Assembly: GCF_005048855.1 (NCBI RefSeq)
Contig: NZ_SUME01000003.1
Location: 593,862-657,861, forward strand
Direction of reading: 5' to 3'
From: Sphingobacterium olei
Lineage (GTDB): Bacteria > Bacteroidota > Bacteroidia > Sphingobacteriales > Sphingobacteriaceae
Length of the DNA stretch: 64,000 nucleotides
How positions within the stretch are numbered: the stretch's first letter is position 1; each line of letters opens with the position of its first letter. A program made the position numbers and the translations under genes. This document shows, piece by piece, positions 8,993 through 16,570 of this stretch. The notes under the pieces were generated by a model. The model made no database searches, was not told the DNA's origin, and was given only the letters and a program-made list of their open reading frames with translations.

Positions 8993-9646
8993 ATGGCAAT
9001 AATGAACAACGTATTAAAATTATCGATTGCTATTATTCTTTATGCATCCTGTGCAGATAGTACTGAAACGGTAAGCGTTCCAACCGATTTTGATGCGCAA
9101 AAAATAGTGTCAGCGCAAAATCAGCTACAACAAATCCTTGTAAAGGAAATGGTAGCCGACGTGGTCGATGTTCCAGTGGGAAAAATAGAAGAATACATTG
9201 AAAATAAGCTTTTGGAAAAAGGGCAATACACCGTTTTGTACAGTTGGCCCACCGGGAAATCGATCAGCGTAAGCGATAAATACAGTATTCTGGAATACAA
9301 CAGCATGGGCATCGGGTTTATTGCCACAGATGATGTGGCCATTTTTGAAGAAAAATACGGAAGCAATGCTGGGTTGCAACAACGGATTAACCAAATGGGT
9401 GCCGATAGCAATTTCAATAAAGAAATAGCCACCGCCGAAGCCAATTATTTATCGGGTTATGCACAACGAAGAACCGTAGAAAAACTGCAAAATGTAGCCA
9501 CGGCTGCTTATTGGGAAAAACCGGTAAATGCGTTGCACGTATTTGCAGATAAGGTTTCGTTTACCATTACTACCAATTTTGGCGATGACGAAAACTTAGC
9601 TAAAAAAAATGCCATTCGGCTGGTAAACGAAATTCTGAATAAATAA
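8993..9646 (+). CDS. Secreted or lipid-anchored hypothetical protein
   Basis: 217 residues with an N-terminal hydrophobic segment ending in ILYASC, a weak lipobox. The ATG at 9002 (MNNVLK) is probably the better start; the ATG at 8993 adds three residues. The body is mixed alpha/beta. Its C-terminus (AAYWEKPVNALHVFADKV, then NAIRLVNEILNK) resembles the C-terminus of the protein at 11747-12526 (ARWNIVSNELYILQNGV, then AIALAKIILNK), so the two appear to share a domain. I recognise no named family. Confidence 0.8.
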   Translation: MAIMNNVLKLSIAIILYASCADSTETVSVPTDFDAQKIVSAQNQLQQILVKEMVADVVDVPVGKIEEYIENKLLEKGQYTVLYSWPTGKSISVSDKYSILEYNSMGIGFIATDDVAIFEEKYGSNAGLQQRINQMGADSNFNKEIATAEANYLSGYAQRRTVEKLQNVATAAYWEKPVNALHVFADKVSFTITTNFGDDENLAKKNAIRLVNEILNK

Positions 9647-9668
9647 ATCCGCACAAAAAAAATTACGA

Positions 9669-10538
9669 ATGAAAATAATATTTTTAATCATTGCCCTTTT
9701 TTTTTCCGTATCGGCATCTGCCGAAAAAGTATTGGTAGCCAATTGCACCGAAGGGCGGGGTTGCAGCTTCGAACTTAGCGATGTAGATGTCGAATTGCAT
9801 AATCTCGGAGACCTAAAAGTTGGATTCGATCAAACCCTTGTTTTTGGCAAGACCAAAGATGGAAAGGACGTGCAATATGTAATAAAAAAACCTAGAGAAG
9901 CGATAGATAAAGATTGGGGTGGTGATGGGTTTACACAAATCGGATTATTCAATCCGCATATCCAACCCGCAGACGGACAATGGAATGCGGCTTATGGCAA
10001 TTCTACCGGAAACGATTGTTATGGCATTGGCAACCTTGGCGCTTTTATGAAAAAGCAACAAGGTGCAGGGTCAGCAGGTAATGGCGATGTCACTTTCAGG
10101 TATCCATTTAATCCATCGCAGCTTTTTCCGTCGAGCGAAATGCGTTGGATAAAGACAGGATATAACACCTATAAAGGTTTACTCGATTTAGGTAGCAATA
10201 AAATAAGCGGTATGAAACTGCACTACAACATAACCATTGTAAGTTCCAAAAAGATAGAAACTTTTTATACGGTAGAAATAAAAATACCTACAAAAGAAAC
10301 CTGCAAAGGTACAATTCCGGTAACTTTTATCCTCATCAAGGAAAAGGAAACAGAAGTTCCTTTTAGCGATGAAGAGAAGGTTGAGGACGACTTATTGCCT
10401 GTAATCCCGAAAGGAAAAGAAGATGATTTGCTTCCAGTAAAAACCAAAAAAGACGATTTGCTTCCGGTAGAACCGGGTAAAAAGCCTAAAACAAAGGTCG
10501 ACAGACTAGATCACCCTAAAGTGGAGCGGATTAAATAA
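9669..10538 (+). CDS. Secreted protein with TEGRGC motif and DDLLPV repeats
   Basis: 289 residues with a signal peptide (cleavage near SASA/EK, residue 18). Soon after comes VANCTEGRGCSFE, matching IAICEQGKGCEIM at the same place in the protein at 13619-14545, so these are distant paralogues. The C-terminus is a charged tail with three DDLLPV units at about residues 242, 255 and 264, separated by Lys-rich spacers. That is a likely flexible linker or binding peptide. The gene lies within the envelope operon, 22 bases after its neighbour. Function unknown. Confidence 0.82.
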   Translation: MKIIFLIIALFFSVSASAEKVLVANCTEGRGCSFELSDVDVELHNLGDLKVGFDQTLVFGKTKDGKDVQYVIKKPREAIDKDWGGDGFTQIGLFNPHIQPADGQWNAAYGNSTGNDCYGIGNLGAFMKKQQGAGSAGNGDVTFRYPFNPSQLFPSSEMRWIKTGYNTYKGLLDLGSNKISGMKLHYNITIVSSKKIETFYTVEIKIPTKETCKGTIPVTFILIKEKETEVPFSDEEKVEDDLLPVIPKGKEDDLLPVKTKKDDLLPVEPGKKPKTKVDRLDHPKVERIK

Positions 10539-10579
10539 TAAAACTCAGCTTACATAACAAATAACAAACCATTATCACG

Positions 10580-10939
10580 ATGAAACAAGAAAAAAGTATT
10601 ACGAAAGTAGCGACGGACAGCACGATACAAGAAGGCAGAAGCACAGCCATTATTGCCTACATTACTTTGATAGGACTTATAATAGCCTTTGTACAAAACG
10701 ACGAAAAGAAAAACGCCTTTGCCAATTACCATATTCGCCAGAGTCTGGGATTAATTTTTACCGGGATAGCGCTATTCATTGTAGGGCTAATACCCCTATT
10801 AGGATGGTTAATTTCCATTTTAGGAACCATTGCAGTAATCATACTTTGGATAATGGGATTGATGAACGCCGTAAACGGAAAGCAGCAGCCCATTCCATTA
10901 TTGGGCAATCTGTACAATAAATGGTTGGCAAATATTTAA
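10580..10939 (+). CDS. Tic20/DUF4870-like inner-membrane protein
   Basis: 119 residues with three to four membrane helices (about 24-40, 55-75, 78-100). It contains the signature F...HIRQSLGL (residues 50-58) of the DUF4870/Tic20-like family, where this short polar helix precedes the second membrane segment. Proteins of this family are small integral membrane proteins of unclear function; some are annotated as import components. It is the only integral inner-membrane protein of the operon before the kinase. Confidence 0.85.
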   Translation: MKQEKSITKVATDSTIQEGRSTAIIAYITLIGLIIAFVQNDEKKNAFANYHIRQSLGLIFTGIALFIVGLIPLLGWLISILGTIAVIILWIMGLMNAVNGKQQPIPLLGNLYNKWLANI

Positions 10940-10961
10940 TCTTAAATTCAGAAAAAACATC

Positions 10962-11714
10962 ATGAAAAAAATAGGCATCCTGTTTTTATTAAGTGTTCTG
11001 TTATTCTCTTGTCGAAAAGACAAAACTCCAGAGCCACAAAAATCCGTAAAAGTGATCGACAAAATTAATATCAAGAAAACATATTCGGGCAGTTCTACGA
11101 TTGTTACTGACCGACTTGATTTTGAATATAACAGCAATAACGAAGTTTCAAAAATCAGTCGCTTCGAAGACGATGTTCTATATTATAGTTACACGTATGT
11201 TTATCAAAATAACTTACCTGTTTCGTCGATGTATGACTTCACATTCGGAGGGGATCCCGTATATAAAGTAACCTATGGTTATACCAATCGGAAATACGCA
11301 AGATACTATGATAGTTACTATAATGATGAAACCCTCTTTACCCACAATGCACAGTACAATTTATATACAAGCTCCGTCAATGGCAACAGGTTTATGCTAA
11401 ATGAGTTTGATGATATTACCACTCGTACTGCTTCGGGTAATGAATATACTTTTACTTTCGATACCTCAAAAAAAGGGCCGCTTTACAATGTCGTAAACAA
11501 AAAGTGGATACCGGCTTTATGGTATGGCATTTCCGGTTTGGGTATTCTCGAATTTTCAACGCATCCGGTTACCTCTTTGTTTGATGACAATTTAGCTCAA
11601 GCAAATCCATACACCAACACGTATGATACCGACGGATTTGTTACCAAATCTGTATTCTCCGTGTACAACGGAACTACAATGTATGAAATAACCTATATCT
11701 ATAAATCCATTTAA
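10962..11714 (+). CDS. Lipoprotein with YD-repeat-like strands
   Basis: 250 residues. A lipoprotein signal peptide ends in LLFSC (Cys17). The body has repeated short strands of the kind LDFEYNSNNEVSKISRFED, VYQNNLPVSSMYDF and VTYGYTNRKYARYYD. These resemble the DUF4595/YD-like pattern common in Bacteroidota surface lipoproteins. It lies 22 bases after the preceding gene, inside the envelope operon. Confidence 0.82.
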   Translation: MKKIGILFLLSVLLFSCRKDKTPEPQKSVKVIDKINIKKTYSGSSTIVTDRLDFEYNSNNEVSKISRFEDDVLYYSYTYVYQNNLPVSSMYDFTFGGDPVYKVTYGYTNRKYARYYDSYYNDETLFTHNAQYNLYTSSVNGNRFMLNEFDDITTRTASGNEYTFTFDTSKKGPLYNVVNKKWIPALWYGISGLGILEFSTHPVTSLFDDNLAQANPYTNTYDTDGFVTKSVFSVYNGTTMYEITYIYKSI

Positions 11715-11746
11715 TGAGTCAATCTTAAATTTTAAATAGCATACAA

Positions 11747-12526
11747 ATGAAAGTAATAAAAATCATAACAACAGCCGCAATATCAAGCCTTTTTCTTTTC
11801 TCCTGTGGAGAAAAGAAAAATAATAGTAGTAACAAGGACGGTCTCGATTTAGAAGCCATCATCAACAAAAAATCAAACGATTCTAATGCCAAAGGCGACA
11901 ATAAATGTCTTTTGGAATATCAGACAAAATACGACCAGCTCCTCAGTGAAGACGATGTAATTGCTGCCACAGGTTTTTCAAAAAGCGTACTGAAAACTAA
12001 AAGCTCAATGGTTTTAAAAGATCCCGAATACCATTCGTTTGAATATAAATTCAGCAACGGGAGAATGCGGACTATGCCAATGGTGGGAAAACTGGAAATA
12101 CCTGACGTAGTAAAGGTGAAAAGCATCAAAGCGATTTCCTTAACCGCATTTGAAAGTACTTATAAAGCTATTTCAGATGAAGAAATGCAAGTAGCTAAAG
12201 AAGCTTTGAATGATGTCACCGAAGGAAAATCGGGTGATGCCGAAGCAGATGCCGCACTAAAAAAGGCAGAAGAGCATAATGTAAGTAAAGAACAGGTAAA
12301 AGAAATTGGCGGTGGAATGATGGATGTCATGAAAGAAGTTTCCAAAGGTTACCGTGTTGTAGATAATTTGGGCGATGCCGCCCGTTGGAATATAGTAAGC
12401 AATGAACTTTATATTTTACAAAACGGTGTACAATTGGTAATCCTTTGCGAAGTAAACGATGATAATGAAAAAAATAGATCCGTAGCTATTGCTTTAGCAA
12501 AAATCATACTGAATAAATGCGAATGA
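11747..12526 (+). CDS. Lipoprotein of unknown function
   Basis: 259 residues. The lipobox is FLFSC (Cys20), followed by an Asn/Ser/Lys linker. The middle has a helical, Glu/Ala-rich section (DEEMQVAKEALNDVT, DAALKKAEEHNVSKEQ). The C-terminal segment from about 210 (ARWNIVSNELYILQ to ILNKC) resembles the end of the protein at 8993-9646. It is probably a periplasm-facing lipoprotein. No named family recognised. Confidence 0.82.
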   Translation: MKVIKIITTAAISSLFLFSCGEKKNNSSNKDGLDLEAIINKKSNDSNAKGDNKCLLEYQTKYDQLLSEDDVIAATGFSKSVLKTKSSMVLKDPEYHSFEYKFSNGRMRTMPMVGKLEIPDVVKVKSIKAISLTAFESTYKAISDEEMQVAKEALNDVTEGKSGDAEADAALKKAEEHNVSKEQVKEIGGGMMDVMKEVSKGYRVVDNLGDAARWNIVSNELYILQNGVQLVILCEVNDDNEKNRSVAIALAKIILNKCE

Positions 12527-12560
12527 ATTTCATACAATTTATAAACGAATATACTAAACA

Positions 12561-13595
12561 ATGAAAGATTTATTAAAACAATTTCTAATCGGCTCATTTC
12601 TATTAATGACAGCGGTTTCCTGTTCAAAAAAAGATGATGAACGGACACCACAGGTTGAAAAACAAACAGATGTATATATGGCCGGATTTGGTATGAAGGG
12701 AGCAAAATCCGTTGCCCGGATATGGAAAAACGGCATACCCCAAAATCTTACAAACGGCACTATGAATGCCAGTGCATCCTGTGTGTTTGTAGATGGCGTG
12801 GATGTCTATGCATCAGGTTCAGAGTCTAATGGTGCCAAGTCTGTAGCGATGATCTGGAAAAACGGTATTCCAACACCACTTACCAGTGGTATTAACAATG
12901 CCGAAGCACATGCTGTTTATGCAGTCGGTAAGGATGTGTACGTAGCGGGTACCGAATATGAGGGCTCAACTGCCGTAGCCAGACTTTGGAAAAACGGCGT
13001 ACCTGTAATTCTTACCAATAGCGGTAAACCAAGTTTTGCAAACTCGGTATTTGTTTCCGGGAATGACGTGTATGTAGCCGGATTTGAAGATAGCGGCATA
13101 AAAGCAACCGCAATGCTTTGGAAAAATGGTACGCCCGTAATCATTACCAATAGCAGTGATAATACCTATGGCAGAGCCGTATACGTTGTGGGCAGTGACG
13201 TCTATGTAGCAGGAACTGAAAATAATGGAATAACATCCGTAGCTACAGTATGGAAAAACGGAAATGCCACTAGGCTTACAAATAACACGAACGATGAGGC
13301 CTATGTTACTGGTATATATGTGTCCGGCGCCGATGTATATGTGTCAGGAAACGATTATAATGGCTCAAAATCTATTGCCAAGCTCTGGAAAAACGGTACA
13401 CCAATATTGTTTTCCGAAAACACAAATAGTGTTTATGCAAATGCTGTATATGTAATGGGGTCTGATGTTTACGTAGCAGGCAATGACTACAATGGTGGAT
13501 CAAATTTTTCAGCCAAACTTTGGAAAAACGGAATGCGTGAAAATCTTAACGACGACCATGGAAACGCTGTATCCATTTTTGTAGTAGAAAAATAA
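12561..13595 (+). CDS. Lipoprotein beta-propeller with seven WKNG repeats
   Basis: 344 residues. The lipobox is TAVSC (Cys21). From residue 34 the protein consists of seven units of about 42-43 residues. Each has a DVYVAG strand, a G-containing turn, a SVAxLWKNG strand and an LTN segment; WKNG occurs seven times. The C-terminal piece (HGNAVSIFVVEK) supplies the strand missing before the first unit, which is the closure expected of a seven-bladed beta-propeller. The repeats are also visible as DNA (TGGAAAAACGG recurring). It is likely to be a surface or periplasmic binding or scaffold protein. Confidence 0.88.
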   Translation: MKDLLKQFLIGSFLLMTAVSCSKKDDERTPQVEKQTDVYMAGFGMKGAKSVARIWKNGIPQNLTNGTMNASASCVFVDGVDVYASGSESNGAKSVAMIWKNGIPTPLTSGINNAEAHAVYAVGKDVYVAGTEYEGSTAVARLWKNGVPVILTNSGKPSFANSVFVSGNDVYVAGFEDSGIKATAMLWKNGTPVIITNSSDNTYGRAVYVVGSDVYVAGTENNGITSVATVWKNGNATRLTNNTNDEAYVTGIYVSGADVYVSGNDYNGSKSIAKLWKNGTPILFSENTNSVYANAVYVMGSDVYVAGNDYNGGSNFSAKLWKNGMRENLNDDHGNAVSIFVVEK

Positions 13596-13618
13596 ATGCA
13601 CATATAAAAAATAATCAG

Positions 13619-14545
13619 ATGAAGCATTTAATCCTACTTTGTATATTATTAATCAGCCTTACATCCTTTGCTCAGAAACAAAAAGCCAAACAACACATAG
13701 CCATTTGTGAGCAAGGAAAAGGTTGCGAAATTATGGAAATCAAAATCACTTCCGAAGCAATAGACAAAGCATTAAGTAAACCAGGTTTTTGGATAAATGC
13801 AGCAGATAGTGCCACATTGGTCATTGAAAACTGTACGCATAAAATAGAAGAAAAACTGTCCGTTATTGAAATACATCAATCTTTTGGAGGTAAAGGAGAG
13901 CCGAAAAAAATCACAGATTTCGATTTAGCAAAATACCTTCAACTAAAAGGATGCTGTGCCAATATCACCAAAAAAATAGCATTTTATGCCAGTGCAAGTG
14001 GAGAAGGGGCACATTCGGGAAATGGTTATTTTTATCTAAACCTTAAAGCTGGAGAAGCTTTTATGCCAAATGATTCTTTTCAGCAGTTTTACGGTTCAGA
14101 AGCAAAAGGTGTGATACTCGATCAGTTCCTGCGTAATGGCGCAATTGATAGTTATATCATTGCCGAAGGTCAAAAATACCACGCCAAAATGCCGATCGGT
14201 ACCAATATTTCTGTTATTAAAAACGATGCGTTGAACGAACAGCGTTTCAAAACCGATTTTAGAGAAACCGGAAATACCAGAAATAATTTGAACATAACAT
14301 CAACCGAATACACGGGGAAAGATGACGATGGAAAAACAATGAGTTTTTGGATAATGCCTGTTCATGATGTCTGTCTGCCAAAAGGAAAATTTGATGCATT
14401 TGGTTTCTACAACCTTGGTTATATTTCTGTAGACGGTATAACATATTTGGTGACCGAAATTTCAGGTAGCGGATTTGAAATTAAAATTACCGGTATTTCG
14501 GATGATACATACAATTTCAATCCTTCGGGTTACAAACCTTATTAA
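13619..14545 (+). CDS. Secreted protein with CEQGKGC motif
   Basis: 308 residues with a signal peptide (cleavage near SFAQ, residue 18). IAICEQGKGCEIM at about residues 26-38 parallels the protein at 9669-10538. Further Cys residues (near 72, 113 and 114) suggest disulfides. The rest is beta-rich (YISVDGITYLVTEISGSGFEIKITG). The gene follows the propeller gene by 23 bases. Unknown function, but clearly exported. Confidence 0.82.
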   Translation: MKHLILLCILLISLTSFAQKQKAKQHIAICEQGKGCEIMEIKITSEAIDKALSKPGFWINAADSATLVIENCTHKIEEKLSVIEIHQSFGGKGEPKKITDFDLAKYLQLKGCCANITKKIAFYASASGEGAHSGNGYFYLNLKAGEAFMPNDSFQQFYGSEAKGVILDQFLRNGAIDSYIIAEGQKYHAKMPIGTNISVIKNDALNEQRFKTDFRETGNTRNNLNITSTEYTGKDDDGKTMSFWIMPVHDVCLPKGKFDAFGFYNLGYISVDGITYLVTEISGSGFEIKITGISDDTYNFNPSGYKPY

Positions 14546-14555
14546 ATTTTAAAGA

Positions 14556-15167
14556 ATGAAAAAACTACTTCTCACCATTCCTTGTTTCCTACTGTTAGTA
14601 TTTGGATGCAATGATGCGAAAAACAGATTCACCACCTCAATTGTAGAAAAATCAATAGAAGCCATTTCTGGTCAAAAGATAGATATAGCAGATGCAAATG
14701 ATATTGAAAAAAATGAGGCTGAAGTAAATATTACATTACATGGTGAAAACCTTAAAAATTATTTTAAAAAAGGCTTCGGCAGCGTTACGGCTTCTAAAGA
14801 GACAATTGCCATTACCATCGCTGGCGGCGAAAACGGACAAGACAATATTTTGATAGGGTTTACTGGAAAAGAGCGTATAGCATCGCATCCCATTAAAGGC
14901 AAAATGGTTATGGGACACAATGATGGATTTACATTCTCAATAACCAAAGCAACCGATAATGGAATAGATATGCAATTATCTTTTGAGGCAGAAGGAGAAA
15001 TCGTTTCTATGCAAAAAGATAAAGTAATCATTAAAGTAAAAGGTAAAACCGGTAGTTCGTCTGATGCCGAAAGTCCTGAAAAATGGAAATCTTATGAAGG
15101 AACTATTACCTTAAACTATCCCGTTTTTCAGGCGTTGGGTTCTTCAAAAGAAAAGTTCATTTATTAA
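14556..15167 (+). CDS. Lipoprotein of unknown function
   Basis: 203 residues. The lipobox is LLVFGC (Cys18). The body is beta-rich, with NITLHGENLKNYFKKGFG and a final segment of alternating hydrophobic residues. It sits only 10 bases from both neighbours, consistent with translational coupling in the envelope operon. No family recognised. Confidence 0.8.
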   Translation: MKKLLLTIPCFLLLVFGCNDAKNRFTTSIVEKSIEAISGQKIDIADANDIEKNEAEVNITLHGENLKNYFKKGFGSVTASKETIAITIAGGENGQDNILIGFTGKERIASHPIKGKMVMGHNDGFTFSITKATDNGIDMQLSFEAEGEIVSMQKDKVIIKVKGKTGSSSDAESPEKWKSYEGTITLNYPVFQALGSSKEKFIY

Positions 15168-15176
15168 TGACGAAGG

Positions 15177-15854
15177 ATGAAAAAATTATTGCTCTTTTTG
15201 GCTTTGTCATTTATTTGTTCTTACACAAAAGCTCAAATAGAGAGCCGCAAAACTATGCAGTTTACACAAGCTTGGGTTTGGGACTATGAAAATGAATTGG
15301 TGCCTAAAAACGAACCAGGACACAAAGGAGAAATAGTGATATATTTTGAGCCCAAAAAAAATTATTGGCTTTTTACTCCCGAAGCTTATGGCACTTCGGG
15401 AGAAATGTACAACTGGATTATCGGTAAACCAGATGGAACATATTGGCTGTGCGATACCGATGAGTTCGGAAAGAAAACCATAACAAAGCAAAGGGTGCAA
15501 TTTGCATTAAACAAAGTGCTTCCCAAACATTATAAACCGCTTGTAAACAGGAAATTTTTTAATCAGAACAAGTTGGGCTTTGCAAAAATAGAAGGTATAG
15601 AATTTAAGGTAGATTACACTAAAACTGACAACAGTTCTTCTGTTTTTATAAGTGACTTTAAAGCCGATTTTTTTCCGATATATTTTTTCAACTGTTTAAA
15701 TATAGAAGCAAAACTGCCATTCAATTTTCCGGTAGATTTTCCAAATAGCAAACTACTGTTACAGGAAGTAAGCACAATAAATAAAGCAAAGCTCCAACTC
15801 ACTTTCAAAGAGATTTCTCACACCGAATATTTTATTGATTTAAAAATAGAATAG
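15177..15854 (+). CDS. Secreted protein of unknown function
   Basis: 225 residues with a signal peptide (cleavage near TKAQ, residue 20). The mature protein has aromatic beta strands (TQAWVWDYENELV, NYWLFTPEAYGTSGEMYNWIIG). Its C-terminal half has the strand pattern of an exported beta-sandwich. It is the last structural gene of the envelope operon, before the regulators. No named domain recognised. Confidence 0.8.
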   Translation: MKKLLLFLALSFICSYTKAQIESRKTMQFTQAWVWDYENELVPKNEPGHKGEIVIYFEPKKNYWLFTPEAYGTSGEMYNWIIGKPDGTYWLCDTDEFGKKTITKQRVQFALNKVLPKHYKPLVNRKFFNQNKLGFAKIEGIEFKVDYTKTDNSSSVFISDFKADFFPIYFFNCLNIEAKLPFNFPVDFPNSKLLLQEVSTINKAKLQLTFKEISHTEYFIDLKIE

Positions 15855-15913
15855 CCATATATGGCAAAATAAAATGACTAATTTTAGAACTAATAAATTG
15901 AACCAAAATTAGT
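15854..15913. promoter_or_regulatory. Palindrome and inverted repeat before the response-regulator gene
   Basis: GCCATATATGGC (15854-15865) is a perfect 12-base palindrome that begins in the stop codon of the upstream gene. ACTAATTTT (15877-15885) is the exact reverse complement of AAAATTAGT (15905-15913), which ends three bases before the regulator's ATG. They could be an autoregulatory operator or a small hairpin separating the regulators from the structural genes. Confidence 0.35.
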
Positions 15914-15916
15914 TAA

Positions 15917-16537
15917 ATGAAAATTTTGCTCGCAGATGACCATTTTTTGGTATTAGATGGTCTTGAGGTACTTCTGTCTACTTTCGAGTTTGTAAAGAAA
16001 ACACAAAGCGTATTAAACTATATGGAACTCAAAGAAATTTTGATGAAAGAAAATTTTGACGTTTTACTACTCGATATTCATTTCGGGAAGCACGATGGAA
16101 GAGAAATAATCGGCGAAATCAAACAGCTGGTTCCTAGCATGAAAATTATAGCTTTAACCAGTCATTCCGACTCCGTAACCATAAAATCATCCGTTAATGC
16201 AGGTTTTGACGGTTATCTTTTAAAAATTGATGGCAGAGAAGATATTGAAAAAGCCCTTAAAGCAGTAACGAACAACGAAAAATATTTTAGTCCAAAAACA
16301 CAGCAGGTATTTTTTGAGACCCACACAGCTAAAAATAAAGTAGAATTAACAGAAAGGGAAAAAGAGATTTTGCAGTTGATTGTACAAGAAAAAACCACCA
16401 AAGAAATCGCAGACCTATTGTGCCTCTCGGAAAAAACCATAGAAACCCACCGTGGAAACATTATGCTGAAACTGGAAGTACGGAATATTGCAGGAATGGT
16501 AAAAAAAGCAATTATGCAGGGATTGGTAAATGTCTAA
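15917..16537 (+). CDS. NarL/FixJ-type response regulator
   Basis: 206 residues. The receiver domain spans 1-120 with acidic residues D7 and D8, phosphoacceptor D53 in LLLDIHF, T/S in IALTSHS and K near 109. A LuxR-type helix-turn-helix lies at about 140-200 (LTEREKEILQLI, then TTKEIADLLCLSEKTIETHRGNI). It lies 34 bases before the cognate kinase and directly after nine structural envelope genes. Its most likely targets are this operon's own promoter and related envelope genes (inference). Confidence 0.93.
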   Translation: MKILLADDHFLVLDGLEVLLSTFEFVKKTQSVLNYMELKEILMKENFDVLLLDIHFGKHDGREIIGEIKQLVPSMKIIALTSHSDSVTIKSSVNAGFDGYLLKIDGREDIEKALKAVTNNEKYFSPKTQQVFFETHTAKNKVELTEREKEILQLIVQEKTTKEIADLLCLSEKTIETHRGNIMLKLEVRNIAGMVKKAIMQGLVNV

Positions 16538-16570
16538 ACTATACGCCATCAAAAATTAAATTATCTACAC

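Noticed and set aside
12700..13540. CRISPR or tandem-repeat array
   Set aside because: The regularly spaced TGGAAAAACGG units are codons of a seven-repeat protein in one open frame, with spacers that are also coding.
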